Position numbers and translations under genes: made by a program. Shown one piece after another: positions 1 to 12,400 of a DNA stretch of 64,000 bases (positions are counted from its first letter, which is position 1; every line of letters starts with the position of its first letter). Origin of the DNA: Asterias rubens (Eukaryota > Echinodermata > Asteroidea > Forcipulatida > Asteriidae); the NCBI RefSeq assembly GCF_902459465.1, contig NC_047063.1, forward strand, positions 4,278,001-4,342,000. Direction: 5' to 3'. The notes beneath the pieces are model-generated. The model had not been told where the DNA came from. It did not search any database and saw nothing but the letters and a program-made list of their open reading frames with translations.

Positions 1-991
1 TGATAAATTTGGCCACGTTTGTTTTGGGTGGCTAGCGATCGGGGGTGAAATGTTTTTGCACTTTGATAGCTAGCTGGTACTATGCGGGATCCACACTACT
101 GCTATCTTGGCCTAGCATGCAGCGGGAACCAACGCATTTTGTTGCTTGAACCCCTGGCATATTTTTGTCAGTCGTGGTAGTGTTTTTGGCATGGCGGATA
201 TGATGTGATTTAGAATATCGGGAAACTGGGGGAATTAATCATTGCTGATTTTTGTTTTTGACCATGTTGAATATAACCACAACATAATAAATCGTAGGAT
301 GGGAAAATATAGGGTGGCTAGAGGCCACAAAACAAGGGTTAAGAAAAACTGAGGACTTCGGCTCATAACATAACATAATGTCAAGTATATTTCACCATGA
401 TTTCACAGATAGATGAGCAGGGAATTCTGCTTGCGCACACGTAGTCCAATCTACCCCAGGAAATGTATTCACTTATGACTAGCACAGAAATTCAGCGCTT
501 GCTCTGTATGCCAAGAACCGTGATTCAGCGTTAATCTGAGCCATGAGATTGGGTCCTGGCAACTTACGCAATTTCAATTTTTATCTATTTATCACATTCT
601 TAGACCAAGTCTAAAGAGACAGTGTCAGGCTTTCCCGTGTCAAGATCCTCCACCAATACTTACGTGTACGTGAAAAAGGGTTTGTGTAAGAAGACAACAC
701 ACAATGTGATCAGTAAAACTGTAGTTGTAAACTTGCAGGCACAAACCAATGTAAAATCTCTAGTGTTGGTTCCGAGAAGAACCGGTTTGGTCTCATCTTC
801 GTTCTTGCACCAACACTGTCTCCCAAAAGAGTTTTACAACCTAGTTCCACTGATCCACAGATCCACATGATATATCATCATTTATCAAACAATGAAAAGC
901 TTGAACTGTTAAGGCAGATTGTCTATTTTCTAAACCAGCAAGTAATGGTTGTTAACGGAAGGTACTGAAAAGAATGAATGATCACATTGTT

Positions 992-1205
992 GTGAGGTTT
1001 TTGTGGTAGCGCAGTGTCAATCTCTTTTGAGTAGTATAATTGGTTCCAAAAAGAACCAGTGGTTGGTAACTCAATGTGATCGTCTTCAAGGGGAAGATGA
1101 TTAGAACATCGCGATTGTAAAGCCGAGTTGTCAATCACCGGTTCTTCTCAAAACCACCAACTACTCAAAAGAAATGTATACATAGTGCTACCGCAAAAAC
1201 CTCAC
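992..1205. mobile_element. Foldback MITE, TIR GTGAGGTTTTTGTGGTAGC
   Basis: The termini are inverted repeats of 19 bp with one mismatch (992-1010 against 1187-1205). The interior is also partly self-complementary, with pairs of AGAACC/GGTTCT motifs in both halves. There is no coding capacity, so it is a non-autonomous element. Diverged half copies occur at about 3546-3720, 20000-20130 and 39075-39190, recognisable by the GAAAAGAACC motif followed by a shared segment containing ATGCTCTGATCGTCTTC. Confidence 0.6.
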
Positions 1206-1719
1206 CTGAGTGTATTCCCGCCATGCAAGGTTTCAAATCTTCCTGATCACGTTTTGTTTGACCATGGTATAAATTGTTCTATAGACTCCTTGCATATGAC
1301 ATCCCAAGACCCAAACAGTGCCCTTACAGAGGTCAATGAAGACCTATCTTTGTCTGAGTGTTGTGCATGGAACACCTGTGCATGTTTCCATTGTTTGACC
1401 TCAACAGTGGCTGCCAATGCAAGGGGTCTATTGCGGTCTCTCTTCTTGAGCACTAATATGATGAGTATTACTTTTGTTGTGCTCATACAGGTAAACCAGA
1501 GGTCGTAGTTCAAATCCTGCTCACTCAATTTGTCTTTGTTCAACCCCAAATTACAGATCAAGAAGATACAGTGCTTACTTATGACTAGAAGTGACCAGTA
1601 GAGGGCGCCTGATTGATTTATTGAGACCAGAGAGGTTCGTCTGTGTGACTCGACTGGACTAAAGAAACTGACCCGAGTGCTTCTGGTAGTAGCATTTCAA
1701 CTCTTTGACATTTCAATAA

Positions 1720-1737
1720 CCCCCCCCCCCCCCCCCC
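1720..1737 (+). repeat. Poly-C tract (C18)
   Basis: A run of 18 consecutive C residues. The length may not be reliable, because such runs are prone to sequencing error. Confidence 0.95.
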
Positions 1738-2159
1738 TATTGTAATTGTGGGTTGACACTTCTCTTCGGGGATGGTTCTCCAAAAAGTCTTGGACATTGT
1801 TGCACTGTTCTAATTTACCTTGAATAATCAACTATTTTTCCAGAATGCTGGTTTGATTCCCCACACGGCCAATCATAGTACCTGATTAGTGAGAAACTGA
1901 AGTTATTGCTCCTTTTGGTGATGGAAGCAAGACCAAACAGATTGCATCCTCAATCTAGGAACCCTGTTTGATTCACATTCATGACAATGAGCAAGCAAAT
2001 TTCTAAAGTTGTCTAATTGGCAAATTGTTCAGATGATAAACCGAGGCCAATACATATATACATGTATTATAAGGAGAGTTGAAAGGTACATTGACAAGGA
2101 TACGATCTGGATCTGGATTTGGATATTTTTTTTATATTAAATTCTCAACACTCTTATTA

Positions 2160-2360
2160 GAGCCAAACGAGAAGAGAGAAGCAATGGAAGAAATTGCAGT
2201 TTAGATGTGGGAGGAAAACCCACGTAGTGGTTTCCCGCCAACATATATTTATTCTAGGAAAAACCCACACAGTCAAGTAGGGGACTGAAAGCCAAATACA
2301 CATAGTGGGATTGAACCAGGATTCCAAAGGTGGAAGGTCAACCTAACCTCTCTACATGTC
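2160..2360 (-). mobile_element. SINE-like element, family with AGGGGACTGAAAG core
   Basis: The segment contains a 'GGGACTGAAA ... CCACATAGTG' core and a degenerate RNA polymerase III B-box (GGTTCAATCCC) on the - strand. Related copies lie at about 4640-4835, 11185-11335 and 12258-12415, which share the same order of motifs. It is probably tRNA-derived; the ends are not defined. Confidence 0.5.
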
Positions 2361-3359
2361 CATTGTCCAGCACTTGTCAGAGCTTTAGTCCTCTCTTGTA
2401 TTGACCATAGCCTAATGTCATTATTGGTCAAAAATCTTTCCCAGTGTAGCTAAAACGCTAAAATTCCAAAGCATGCCTTCAAAATTTGTACCACTTTGTG
2501 TGATTTGCTAGTGATAGAGGGCGCCATATTCAACAAATACCCCATAATATAAATGAATCTTTGTGAAAGAGAAGTCGAAGGGAACAGATCACTAAGATTA
2601 AATCTTGTTTTAAACCTAATTGAGCAAAGAATTATACCGTCAGACTTTTTGACAGACATGGAGTAACCAAACTTCTAAAAGTTATTAGTTATTCGGCACA
2701 AATGACGATCACTGAAGAACTTAAAATGAGTCATTTTGAGCTATGCAGTGGTTCTGGATCAGCTACGGCTATACCATGTGGGCAAACTCCCTGTCAATAA
2801 GTACCGCTTGCATCAACAAGTTGGTCAAGTTTCTCACAAGAGCTATACAATCTGTACCATACATGTATATTTGGCCTCCTCAATTTTTCGTCCACAATTT
2901 CAAAGACAACAGAGAGGACTGACATGGCGCTTAGAATCTGCATCACAAATAAAAAAGAGATGACCAAAGAATAAGCTATATGAAATATATTAAACTTGCA
3001 GGTACAACCTGGCAGCATATTGCGCCACAGCACCACAGCACCTTGTAAACCATTACATTGTGCTTAAGGATTAGGTCTTATATTATCTCAAAAATCGCCC
3101 CCACTCCTTGCAGTAATAATACCTGGCGCTTTGTATCCTTTGGCAAAAGGCGCGTTATAAATACGGTTATTATTATTATTATTAACCATATAATTCACTA
3201 TTGAGGGAGTGTTGGCTCTGAAAAAAGCTGGTTTCGAACAGTATACATGTACTCTGCTTGTCTATCAGGAGAGATGACCTACATGATAATCATAAAACCC
3301 AAACTGATATCAAGAAGTTAATGTATCTTCCCCTTCATCAACTGTTGTGCAGGTGCACC

Positions 3360-3453
3360 ATGTCTTCACCATGCTCTGAAGAAGATTGCGAGAAGAAGGC
3401 CAGCGGGGTGGTGAAAGGAGTCCACGCTAAACTCCGCAAGAAGCTGAAAGAAG
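3360..3453 (+). CDS. samtor: SAMTOR coding exon 1
   Basis: Encodes residues 1-31 plus one base (phase 1 donor AAG|GTACAA). The basic stretch [17 protein letters not shown] matches the corresponding part of vertebrate SAMTOR. A pyrimidine-rich tract and AG at 3351-3352 precede the ATG by only 7 bases. The exon therefore probably starts at 3353, with 5' UTR on an exon further upstream that I could not find. Confidence 0.9.
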
Positions 3454-6400
3454 GTACAAGCATGATGTATACAATCTGATGTTAAATGCTCGGATTCTCT
3501 CAAAATCTCTCTAACAATTGGGTTACATCTTGATCCAGACAAGCTGTGGGTTTTCTTTCTTGTGCATCTTTCGTTAGTGAGGTTCGCTATAGCACCATGT
3601 GTGAATCTCTTTTCAGTGGTGTTGGTACTGAAAAGAACTGGTGGTTGACAACTCAAAGTGGCGATCAGTATGCTCTGATCGTCTTCAGGGGAAGGATATT
3701 TGTTGAGTTTTGTCGCAGCGGTGATCTGCTTGTTTTCCTTGTTTGTTTGCTTGTGTCCGACAATGGCATTGACTTGGCAATTTGATATATTTGCATATAA
3801 AAAAAATATTTGAAACGATTTGTGTTTGGCCGTTTTCACCGATTCCCAGTATATTTTTGACACACGTCTGTGAAGGCTGATTTATGTTGCACACTTGCAA
3901 GGTGAATCCACTTTGCTAGAGAGAGGAAGGAGTTGCCTCGAATCTCTATGGCAACAGAGGCCAACACCAGGGCAACATGGATCATGTTATTACTGTGTCA
4001 GGGGCCATCATGTGATTCCATGCATGGTATTGAGATCTTTCTTTTCGAACCATGGCCCGATTTCATGAAGCCTGTAAGCACAAAAACTTGCTAAGCACAG
4101 AAAAATGTTGTTCAGAAGAATCAGGTTACCTGCCAACATTTTGTAAAACTAACATTATTGCGACTGGTGCCCTACTAATTTTGGGCTAGGCAGTGTTATG
4201 GGTCGCATGTTGTTTTACAGACTAAATAAACACCATTTGTATAGCGCATATCACTGCTATTAAGTCCCCACGTATGCGCTTTATAGAAACAAAGAAAGCA
4301 ACAAGATACCAGCGACTTTTTTTTGATAAAAAATCGTTCAACAAACTCAGGTATGCCACAGCTCAGCGGCAGCTACTTGGAACGATTGTGAGCTCCATGC
4401 GATTTACTGGTTAGAACCCATTAGGTAGTGATCAACACAGTGCCAGTGTAGTATTTGTACATGTATCATATGGTAATGGCGCTACAGTCAAACACATGGT
4501 GAGACCAAAACCAACTTACCCCTTGCACAATGCCCAGTGCACTTACACATGGCTAACCTGTCATTTCATTTCGTTTCTGGTTGTGAAGCCAAGGAATCAC
4601 AGAAAAGTTAACTTAATCACTATCCAAGAACCCGATGTAGAAAAGACAAGGAAGGAAGTTTCAGTTTTAGATGCGAGAGAAAACCCCCCCGAGAATCATT
4701 CCGGGACAAACCATTGCAGTCAGATAGGGACTGAAATCCCAATCCACATAGTGCCCTCGTAAGGCTTCGAACTGAGGTCTTAATGGTGGAAGGCAAGGAA
4801 AGATACCACTGATCCAACCCGACCGCCCTAACCGTCATTCCAAATGGTAGATGCGCATTGTTTGTAGGTGTGTACCAAATTGTGCAAGGGGTCAGTACAC
4901 CCATGCATTGTGTGGTGTGTGCGTAGTTAGTCTTGGTGCAAGACGTTTCTTGTTTTGCTTTCACACCCAGCGTGGCCAACTCACCAACATAGGTATTTTT
5001 CTTATACCCAGTACCAGTGCTGTGTGCCATCGGTTGAATATGCTCAAGTACATGAAGTAAGCACACTGGCTCTACATTATCATTGTTGTGTAACATCTTT
5101 TAAGATACTCGTGATGTGTAAAGAAATAAACAAAATGATGTTTGGGGACAATTGCATGTCAAATTTGTGGTGTACGTACTTGCCGACCAGTCTAGTTCAC
5201 AGAACCCATGCTCTGGTGTTGTCAGCAGCAGAGTATAGGTTTGAATCTCAGCCCTGATTGCTAAGTTAAAAGTTGTGAGTGTAGTGCATTCTGCTCTACC
5301 ATCCAGGTTCCTAAGGGATAATACTTGTGCTTACAGACTGTGATCCATGTTTCAGCCTCTTGAGTGAGTGGCAGCGCACTTGATTTGGGTTGACATCCCA
5401 AATCAGTTACGTTTAGCCATCTTGAATTGGCCTTGTTGTGATGTAATCTCTCATAAATATGTAATAGTTGTACATAATTGTCACTTGAATTCATCTACAG
5501 CTTACATGTAGATGTAGGAAGTTCAAGAGTTCAATCCAATGAGTCAATAAATAAATCAATTTGGAACCGACAATCTGACAGTTATAGTTTTGTACCTTGG
5601 CTAATGCAGACGTCTTGAATATAAAACATGCACCAATTATACCCTCCCCCAGTTATTATTTCCATCCAATAACAAAATATATTTTCCTCATGATTTCATG
5701 TACGCACCCCCCCCCCCAAACTTATTTGGGCCATGCACACAAATCCAAACAATCATGTAAATGTAAATAAATCACATTAAAAAATACGACATCCTTTTTT
5801 TAATCCAAATCGGAACACCTTCCAGTGTGGGGAACTGTTCAATATAAAGCAATTTGTCAAGCCCCCCCCCCCAAACTTATTTGCCCTACAAAGTCAGGCA
5901 ATAAATACATCCATCAACAATTAGAAGCTACCATAAATCATTCCATCGCGTGTCAATAGCACTAATCAAATGTGACACTCCTTGAGGAATGTCATCAGAT
6001 CAGCGTTTTTTACTGGCCTCCCCAAGGGACCATACTTCATAAAAGTTTGTCCACTAGTTCATCAGGGACCCATTTTGTCTAGCTTGTTAGCGCACTCCAG
6101 TTTGCTTTCATGAAAACAGGTTTACCGACCAAGATGCTGTTGTTTTTGAATGCTTTCTGACCTGTTTCAAGCTGACTTTGTCTCTAGAAAAGCTATTTTT
6201 GCTGATCGATATTTGCAACTTGGGGGCATTAGCGTCTGGAAAGTCAGACACTTGCCTCAATAATTGACAGCTATCTTATAGATCATCCATAGAATTAATG
6301 TCAACCAAAGGTTGATACTGGTTATGTATGTAATTGGACTGGCCTGATCTGATACACTTCAACAAAATGTACTTTAGGTTGAAGATATGAGTGTGCTTGA

Positions 6401-9400
6401 AACAACACAGTGAAGTCTGATTGATGAGGATGGTTGCTTTGTGTTAAAGACACTAGACACTATTGGTAATTGTCAAAGACCAGTCTTCTCGCTTTGTGTA
6501 TCTCAACATATGCATAAAATAACAATCCTGTGAAAATTTTAGCTCTATATTGGTCGTCGAAGTTGCGAGATAACTATGAAAGAAAAAACACCATTGTCAC
6601 TTAAAGTTGTGTGCTTTCAGATGCTTGATTTCCAGACTACAAAATCTAATCCTGAGGTTTCAAAATAACTTCTTTCTCAAAAACTACATTACTTCATAGG
6701 GAGCCGTTTCTCACAATGTTTATACTATTTAACAGCTCCCCATTACTCATTACCAAGTTAGGTTTTATGCTAATAGTTATTTTGAGTAGTACTAATAGTG
6801 TCCACTGCCTTTAAAGGTTTTTATTTTTTGTCTAGTCTCCTGTTTTTCTCTCTTGCTATTCCCTCCACATTATACATAAATCCAGCTACTACTTTTCAAG
6901 TGCTGAGGAAATTGTTCCTAAAAGCGCTACGGATGAAATCTTAACTTCAGGGGTTACCGAAAGGTAGAAATGCCACCATTACAACTTGCCTCCTAATCTT
7001 TGCTTCCTAGTTTCAGACATTGTTGTCAGCAGTGACTCGATCACCCTGGTCTTACATCCACATATAAACACATTGGACACACAGTACCGGTACCAAGGCT
7101 AGAATAAAGTGTAGCCTATGTTTTTGTTGTGTTAAGTTAGAGTTTGACAACGTTGGATCTGAGATAATGTTAACAAACCTTTCTCATTTTTGTTGTGTTG
7201 TTTATTTTTATTTTGTTGTTCTTGTTTGTTTGTGGATTTCTTGATGCCAGTATTACTTCTGTCACACATGTACATGACACAAGGCATGTATCTTGAGTTA
7301 ATTATTTGTCATAGTTTTGTTTCATTGCTGTCGTGAAGGTATCTGATCTTTCAACAAATCAATTTTAACTTTGTTTTCAATCGTACTTCCTTCTTGTTCT
7401 TTGACAAACTACACCACCCAACACAACAGAAGGACCTGTTGTAAGCATGTTCATGTATGTAGACCTGATTTTGAATCACCAAGTTTATATCGTTTGTATT
7501 CATCAATAATCAAATTGGTGTTATGGTGGACTTTCCTACTGCTGAGTAGATATTCAGAATTCAAAGATCTATCACTATCAGTAAAAATCCACCGCAGCAA
7601 GCACTTTTAGAATAGGTGAAATCTGCACATCTATTTACTGCCCTCTTGTGGCTGGCAACTGTCAGTTTTTAAGCAGAAATTGATTGAATGGAAAGTGCAT
7701 GAAATAGTACCTCAGTCGGCCCTCTATTGTCAAAACATACAAGCCATGAGTCTGCCATGGTACAATAAACTGTATTACCTTTGGTGTTGAGGAGGAGGAG
7801 ATCTACATGTTGGATTGCTGATGTCTGGCATGGTCTTAATAACCACCTTCCTCCACCATGACTGAAAGTGAAGTAAAGCATTGTAAAATTTGGGTAACAT
7901 TTTTGTAAAACAAATGTAATTTGAGTGAGTAAGTTGTGATCAGCCCGGAGGCCAGTATTTTTAGTGTCAGGCCAGTAAACTTATGCCCGCGTAAACTTAT
8001 GCCCGCGCAAGTCTTGCATTCTTGTTGTTTATAAAAAATAAAACCTCACCTTATCTTAAGAAAATATGTTCAAATGCTTACTTTTGTGTTCAGGAAATAT
8101 TTGTTTCAGTTCTGTTGAGTGAGGAAGTATTACCCATAAGACAAACGGGATAAATCTTGTGTCACTGCAAGTTCAAAGTAAAAACTATTTTAATTGTGAC
8201 GCTCTCAAAATAGGCTGGGACTACTACTTTAGCTTATAGGATCGTGATTAACTGTACTACCGCAAAGTCAGTTCTTAAATTGGTCTCAACGTTTCGACTA
8301 GCTTGCTCTAGTCATCGCCAGGAGACTATTCTAATATGTTCTGGTTGTGAACTACAAGCCCTGCAGTCTTGCGAACTTAATGTGGAGATTGTTTATTTGA
8401 GAAAGAAGCATTTTTTTGTGTTACCTGATCATCTCAAGCATCACTGGTCCCACTTTCTGGAGGTTGTCACTGATGCGTGGACTCTGATCTGTGATGGAAA
8501 CAGGTGGAACGTAATGTGACATTTGTAATATTTCAAATGAACTTGACCCGGAAAAAGAGAGATGCCTCAAAAAGAAATTTCTTTCCCAATCATATCAAAA
8601 GACTTCTGAACACAAGTTAGTGTTTACCAACCATAAACACGTGATATATGAAATTAAGCAATAATTGTTCAAGAGTTGAATTAGCAGTTCTTCATTATAT
8701 GAACCCAGACAAAAAGTCCCCCACCCCCTCTGCTGTCTCAAAACATGAACTTAGGTAGACCCTCAACCTTTGAAAACAAAACTTCTTTGTCGAAGCCCTG
8801 TATGCTTTGTTTTTGAAAGGGCAAGGGCATCAAGGCATTTTCTCCTTAGTTAAGGGGCACCCTATGAGTAAAATTGTAAATTTCTTCAGAGTATTTCAAG
8901 GGCACCGAGGCAATGACCAGGGGGCATAGAGGCAGTCACCTCCGTTGCCTTTGTGATATATCAGGCCTGTAATGTCAGTTTTACCTGTGTCAACAGGTGT
9001 TGCTTTTAAACAGGTTGACAGGACAATAGCATCCACTGACTAAACTGATTGAACTTTCTGTTAATGCACACCCTGTGGCAGATGCCTATAGGTGCAACAG
9101 ACACCTGTGACTCAACAACTATTTTTTAGGTTTGGTTTTCTGCTCATCCTGTCCCGGTATGATCCAAATTCCCAGGTCTAGTAATATCTATAATGGCACT
9201 GCTGTTCCAGCTGGTGTATGCAATCCCCTGTTATCCATTGTTCTTGCATGCATTGATCAGCTTGCCTCTGTAGATTGTATTGAATATGACGTCGCCATTC
9301 AAATATCTGCCGTACAACATGGCGTCTGTGCGCTTGTGAGTGCGTGCATGTGCCGTAGAAATCGAACCGGGATTGCTGCGTGCTTCATTGATGTACGCGT

Positions 9401-12400
9401 TTAGACGTGCATACAGTTTGCCCTACAAGATGGCGACTTTTATAGCAAAAAGGGGTTATTCAATACGGTCTACAGCAGTGCATAATGTAGCTTCAGGCAT
9501 GTCAGGGGCACCCATTTGATATAATGTTCACTGGCTTCCTGTTAAACAAAATGAAAATTTGGTTGGTAATCCTGTTTTTATCAAGGAAGAAATTTCCTGC
9601 TAAGCAAATTGTTGTGCTTAGCAGCTCAATGAAATTGGGCCCTGGGCTCAAGTTTTACACTTGACTGCAGGCCTGAGGCAAATAAGTTCAGTATTGGGCC
9701 AGTAAACTCAGGACAAGACAAGTCCGATAGTCTTGTGTTTTTCAATAACAAAGAAGTACCCAAGTGTGCTCAAAATAAAATAATAATAATCAATGTTGTC
9801 TTTTCTGAGTCTGGTAAATATCTTTCAGTTACATGTATGTTTGTTACCAAAGCATTTATAAGACAAAACTAATGAGATATTCTCTAAGTGCTTGTTCAAA
9901 TAAAACATGTACATCTTAAACTGTAGAAAATTCTCTTGCGTTACATTCCAGTAAATACTGTGACGTATAAGCTCTGCGGTCTTGTGGATTTCTCCTCTAA
10001 TTCATGTATGTTTTCTTCGGGTGGGTGCTGTAAAGACCCCCTGAAAGAAGTCTTCCCATTCAAATAATACCTTTGCATTTTCATAGCCGTATGCACAGAT
10101 GTCAAACTAAGGCTTTACAAAGACAAGTGAAATTGCCTCTGGAAAAGGTGTTAAGGGTCACAAAGGCCAAGAGAAAGGCAGTGAAGGTTATAGCCCCTAT
10201 GAATTTCAAGGTTTGGTGTATAAAAGCTAATAGTAAACTAAAATTTTGGGTTGAACAAAGACAAATTTACTATAGCGTTACATGTACTTCAATGTTGGAC
10301 CACCAACTGGCGCTCTACCAATAATAGAGGGAATGATTGAACCAGATTTGTATAGCGCCATTCCATCAAGATCATGGCGCTCAGCAACAACAGGCAATGA
10401 AAAACAAAAACAATTAAGCTACTGAGCTAACTGAGCTAACCAGCCTTGCAAAAAACATCGTCCCTCCTTTGTCAACATCTTTGTTTGAGGGTGCCAGTCA
10501 GAAGTCATACAACCTCTAGTATAAAAGTGAGAACAATCAATGTTTACATTTACAAGACTGCACGAGGCCAATACGTCAATGACTTAGACCCTGCAGAAAT
10601 AGTCTTGCCAAAGATCTGCAGAGTTCCAGTCCAAGTTGCTACAAACAATCTGTTTTAAAAAAATGAATGGGGAAGGTTTACGGTTAGCAGGCCTGTATAT
10701 GCTTCGGGGAAGGGCACCAAGGCATTTTCTCCTTGGTAAAGGGCACCCTATGAGGAAATTGTAACTTTCCAATGGAGCATTTCAAGGGCACCAGGGGGCA
10801 TGGGGCAATTGCCTCAGTGAAGTATCAGGTCTGGGCTACATGTAGATTGGTCTGATTTACAAGATCTGCTTTTATCAAGTCAAGTTCTGAGTCATCAGAG
10901 TTTGAGCTTGAGACCGAGTCTTGACACTTAAGCAAGACACTTGGCTATTATTGCTTCTTGTCGTCCAAGAGTAAATGGGTACCTGGGAGGGTGTGGATTG
11001 TTGGTGTTAAACGTAAACAACCTGTGCGCCCATTGGGCTGCTGGTGCTGCATACTCCTTAGGAGTTGAGATGGTTTTAGACATGTTTTAGGGCCTTATGG
11101 AAAGGGGGTAAAGGACCTTTGAAGGGCCCACTTTACTTAACTCAATTAACACATTTATGACATATTCAACAACCCAAATTAGCGCAAATAACAGGAGGAA
11201 ACTAGAAAAAATTATAGTTTTTGATGTGGACAGAAAACCCATCCTATCAGGTAGTGACTGAGAACCCAACCCATATGCAAGGATCTAGTCTGTGGTGGGA
11301 TTTGAACCGGTGTCCACAGGAGAGGTGAAAAGGGGCATTATAAATACATTGTAGTTTAGAATGTTTCTAGGTTAAAATAAACAGAAATAAAGAAAGTCAA
11401 CTTCATGATTACAAGGGAAGAGATCAACAGATGGCTGAGACTTTCTGCAGTTAGGCTTTCTTGAGTGCATGTGAACGGATGAATGACATAAATAAGTGTA
11501 TCTTTAGCATGCAACGTCAAAATGTGGTGCTACAACAAATCGTGCCACAACGACAACATTAAAACAAGTGATACAAAACCACAAATTGGAACATCCAGCT
11601 TCATTAAATTTGACAAGTATCAAGGCAAACAAATGAGAGTATGTTACACAGGACATGTGATGAGTGAGAGATACTGACAGACAAAGGGATATCTGCAGCG
11701 TGAACCTCTGAAAGCAACAGTAGTCAGAGAACTTTGCCCTATCAGTCTATCAAGTCGTCAGACAGTTACTTTTAACCCGTTCTGCGACCTTACAAAGACG
11801 ATGTCGATCTCCCAGATATAACAAAAATTATCATGTCGGGGCATTGTTGCCATCAAAATCCAGCAATTTGGCAAAGTAAAGACAACATCACGGCTGTACT
11901 GCTTCTAGGTCAAAAGCGTTGCGGACTCGCTGCCACTACAATTACACCAAGACCAATGCTGACCAAGCAGTTGCTTTGAAATATATAACACTCTATTGAA
12001 GAACTGCAAGGATAACATGATTATTGGTTTTCTCACAACCAACACTTCTCCTAAAAGAGTTTGATACAAAGTTGCACCTGCAAGGTTTACCAACTTTAGC
12101 TTTTTGTTGACAGTAATTTGTTAGTGATCCAGGGCCAAGCTATCTATGCCTCCAACTTCCGCACTGTTTATGCCCCTTTTTAATTCTGAGTCTGAATTAT
12201 AAAGTTGGCAAAGCGTCCTAATCGCAACATCACACCAACTTTAGTCAAGAAGACCAGTTTTAAACGGGGAGGAAAACCCCATGTAGGGAAAAATAGGGAC
12301 TGCAGTAGGGACTGAAAAACCTAATCCATATTCATGGTTCCAGTCCGGGCTCAAATCGGGTCCACAGAGCTGAAAGGCAGTGACAGACACCACTGAGGGA

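Larger units (their letters stand above)
1..3352. other. Upstream flank of SAMTOR, non-coding and repeat-rich
   Basis: No coding exon is recognised here. The stretch holds a 214-bp foldback element (992-1205), a run of 18 C (1720-1737), a SINE-like segment (about 2160-2360) and the 3' tail of another SINE ending in an ATT microsatellite (about 3120-3184). A non-coding first exon of SAMTOR may lie in it, because the coding exon seems to begin at a splice acceptor (AG at 3351-3352). No promoter could be picked out. Confidence 0.5.
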
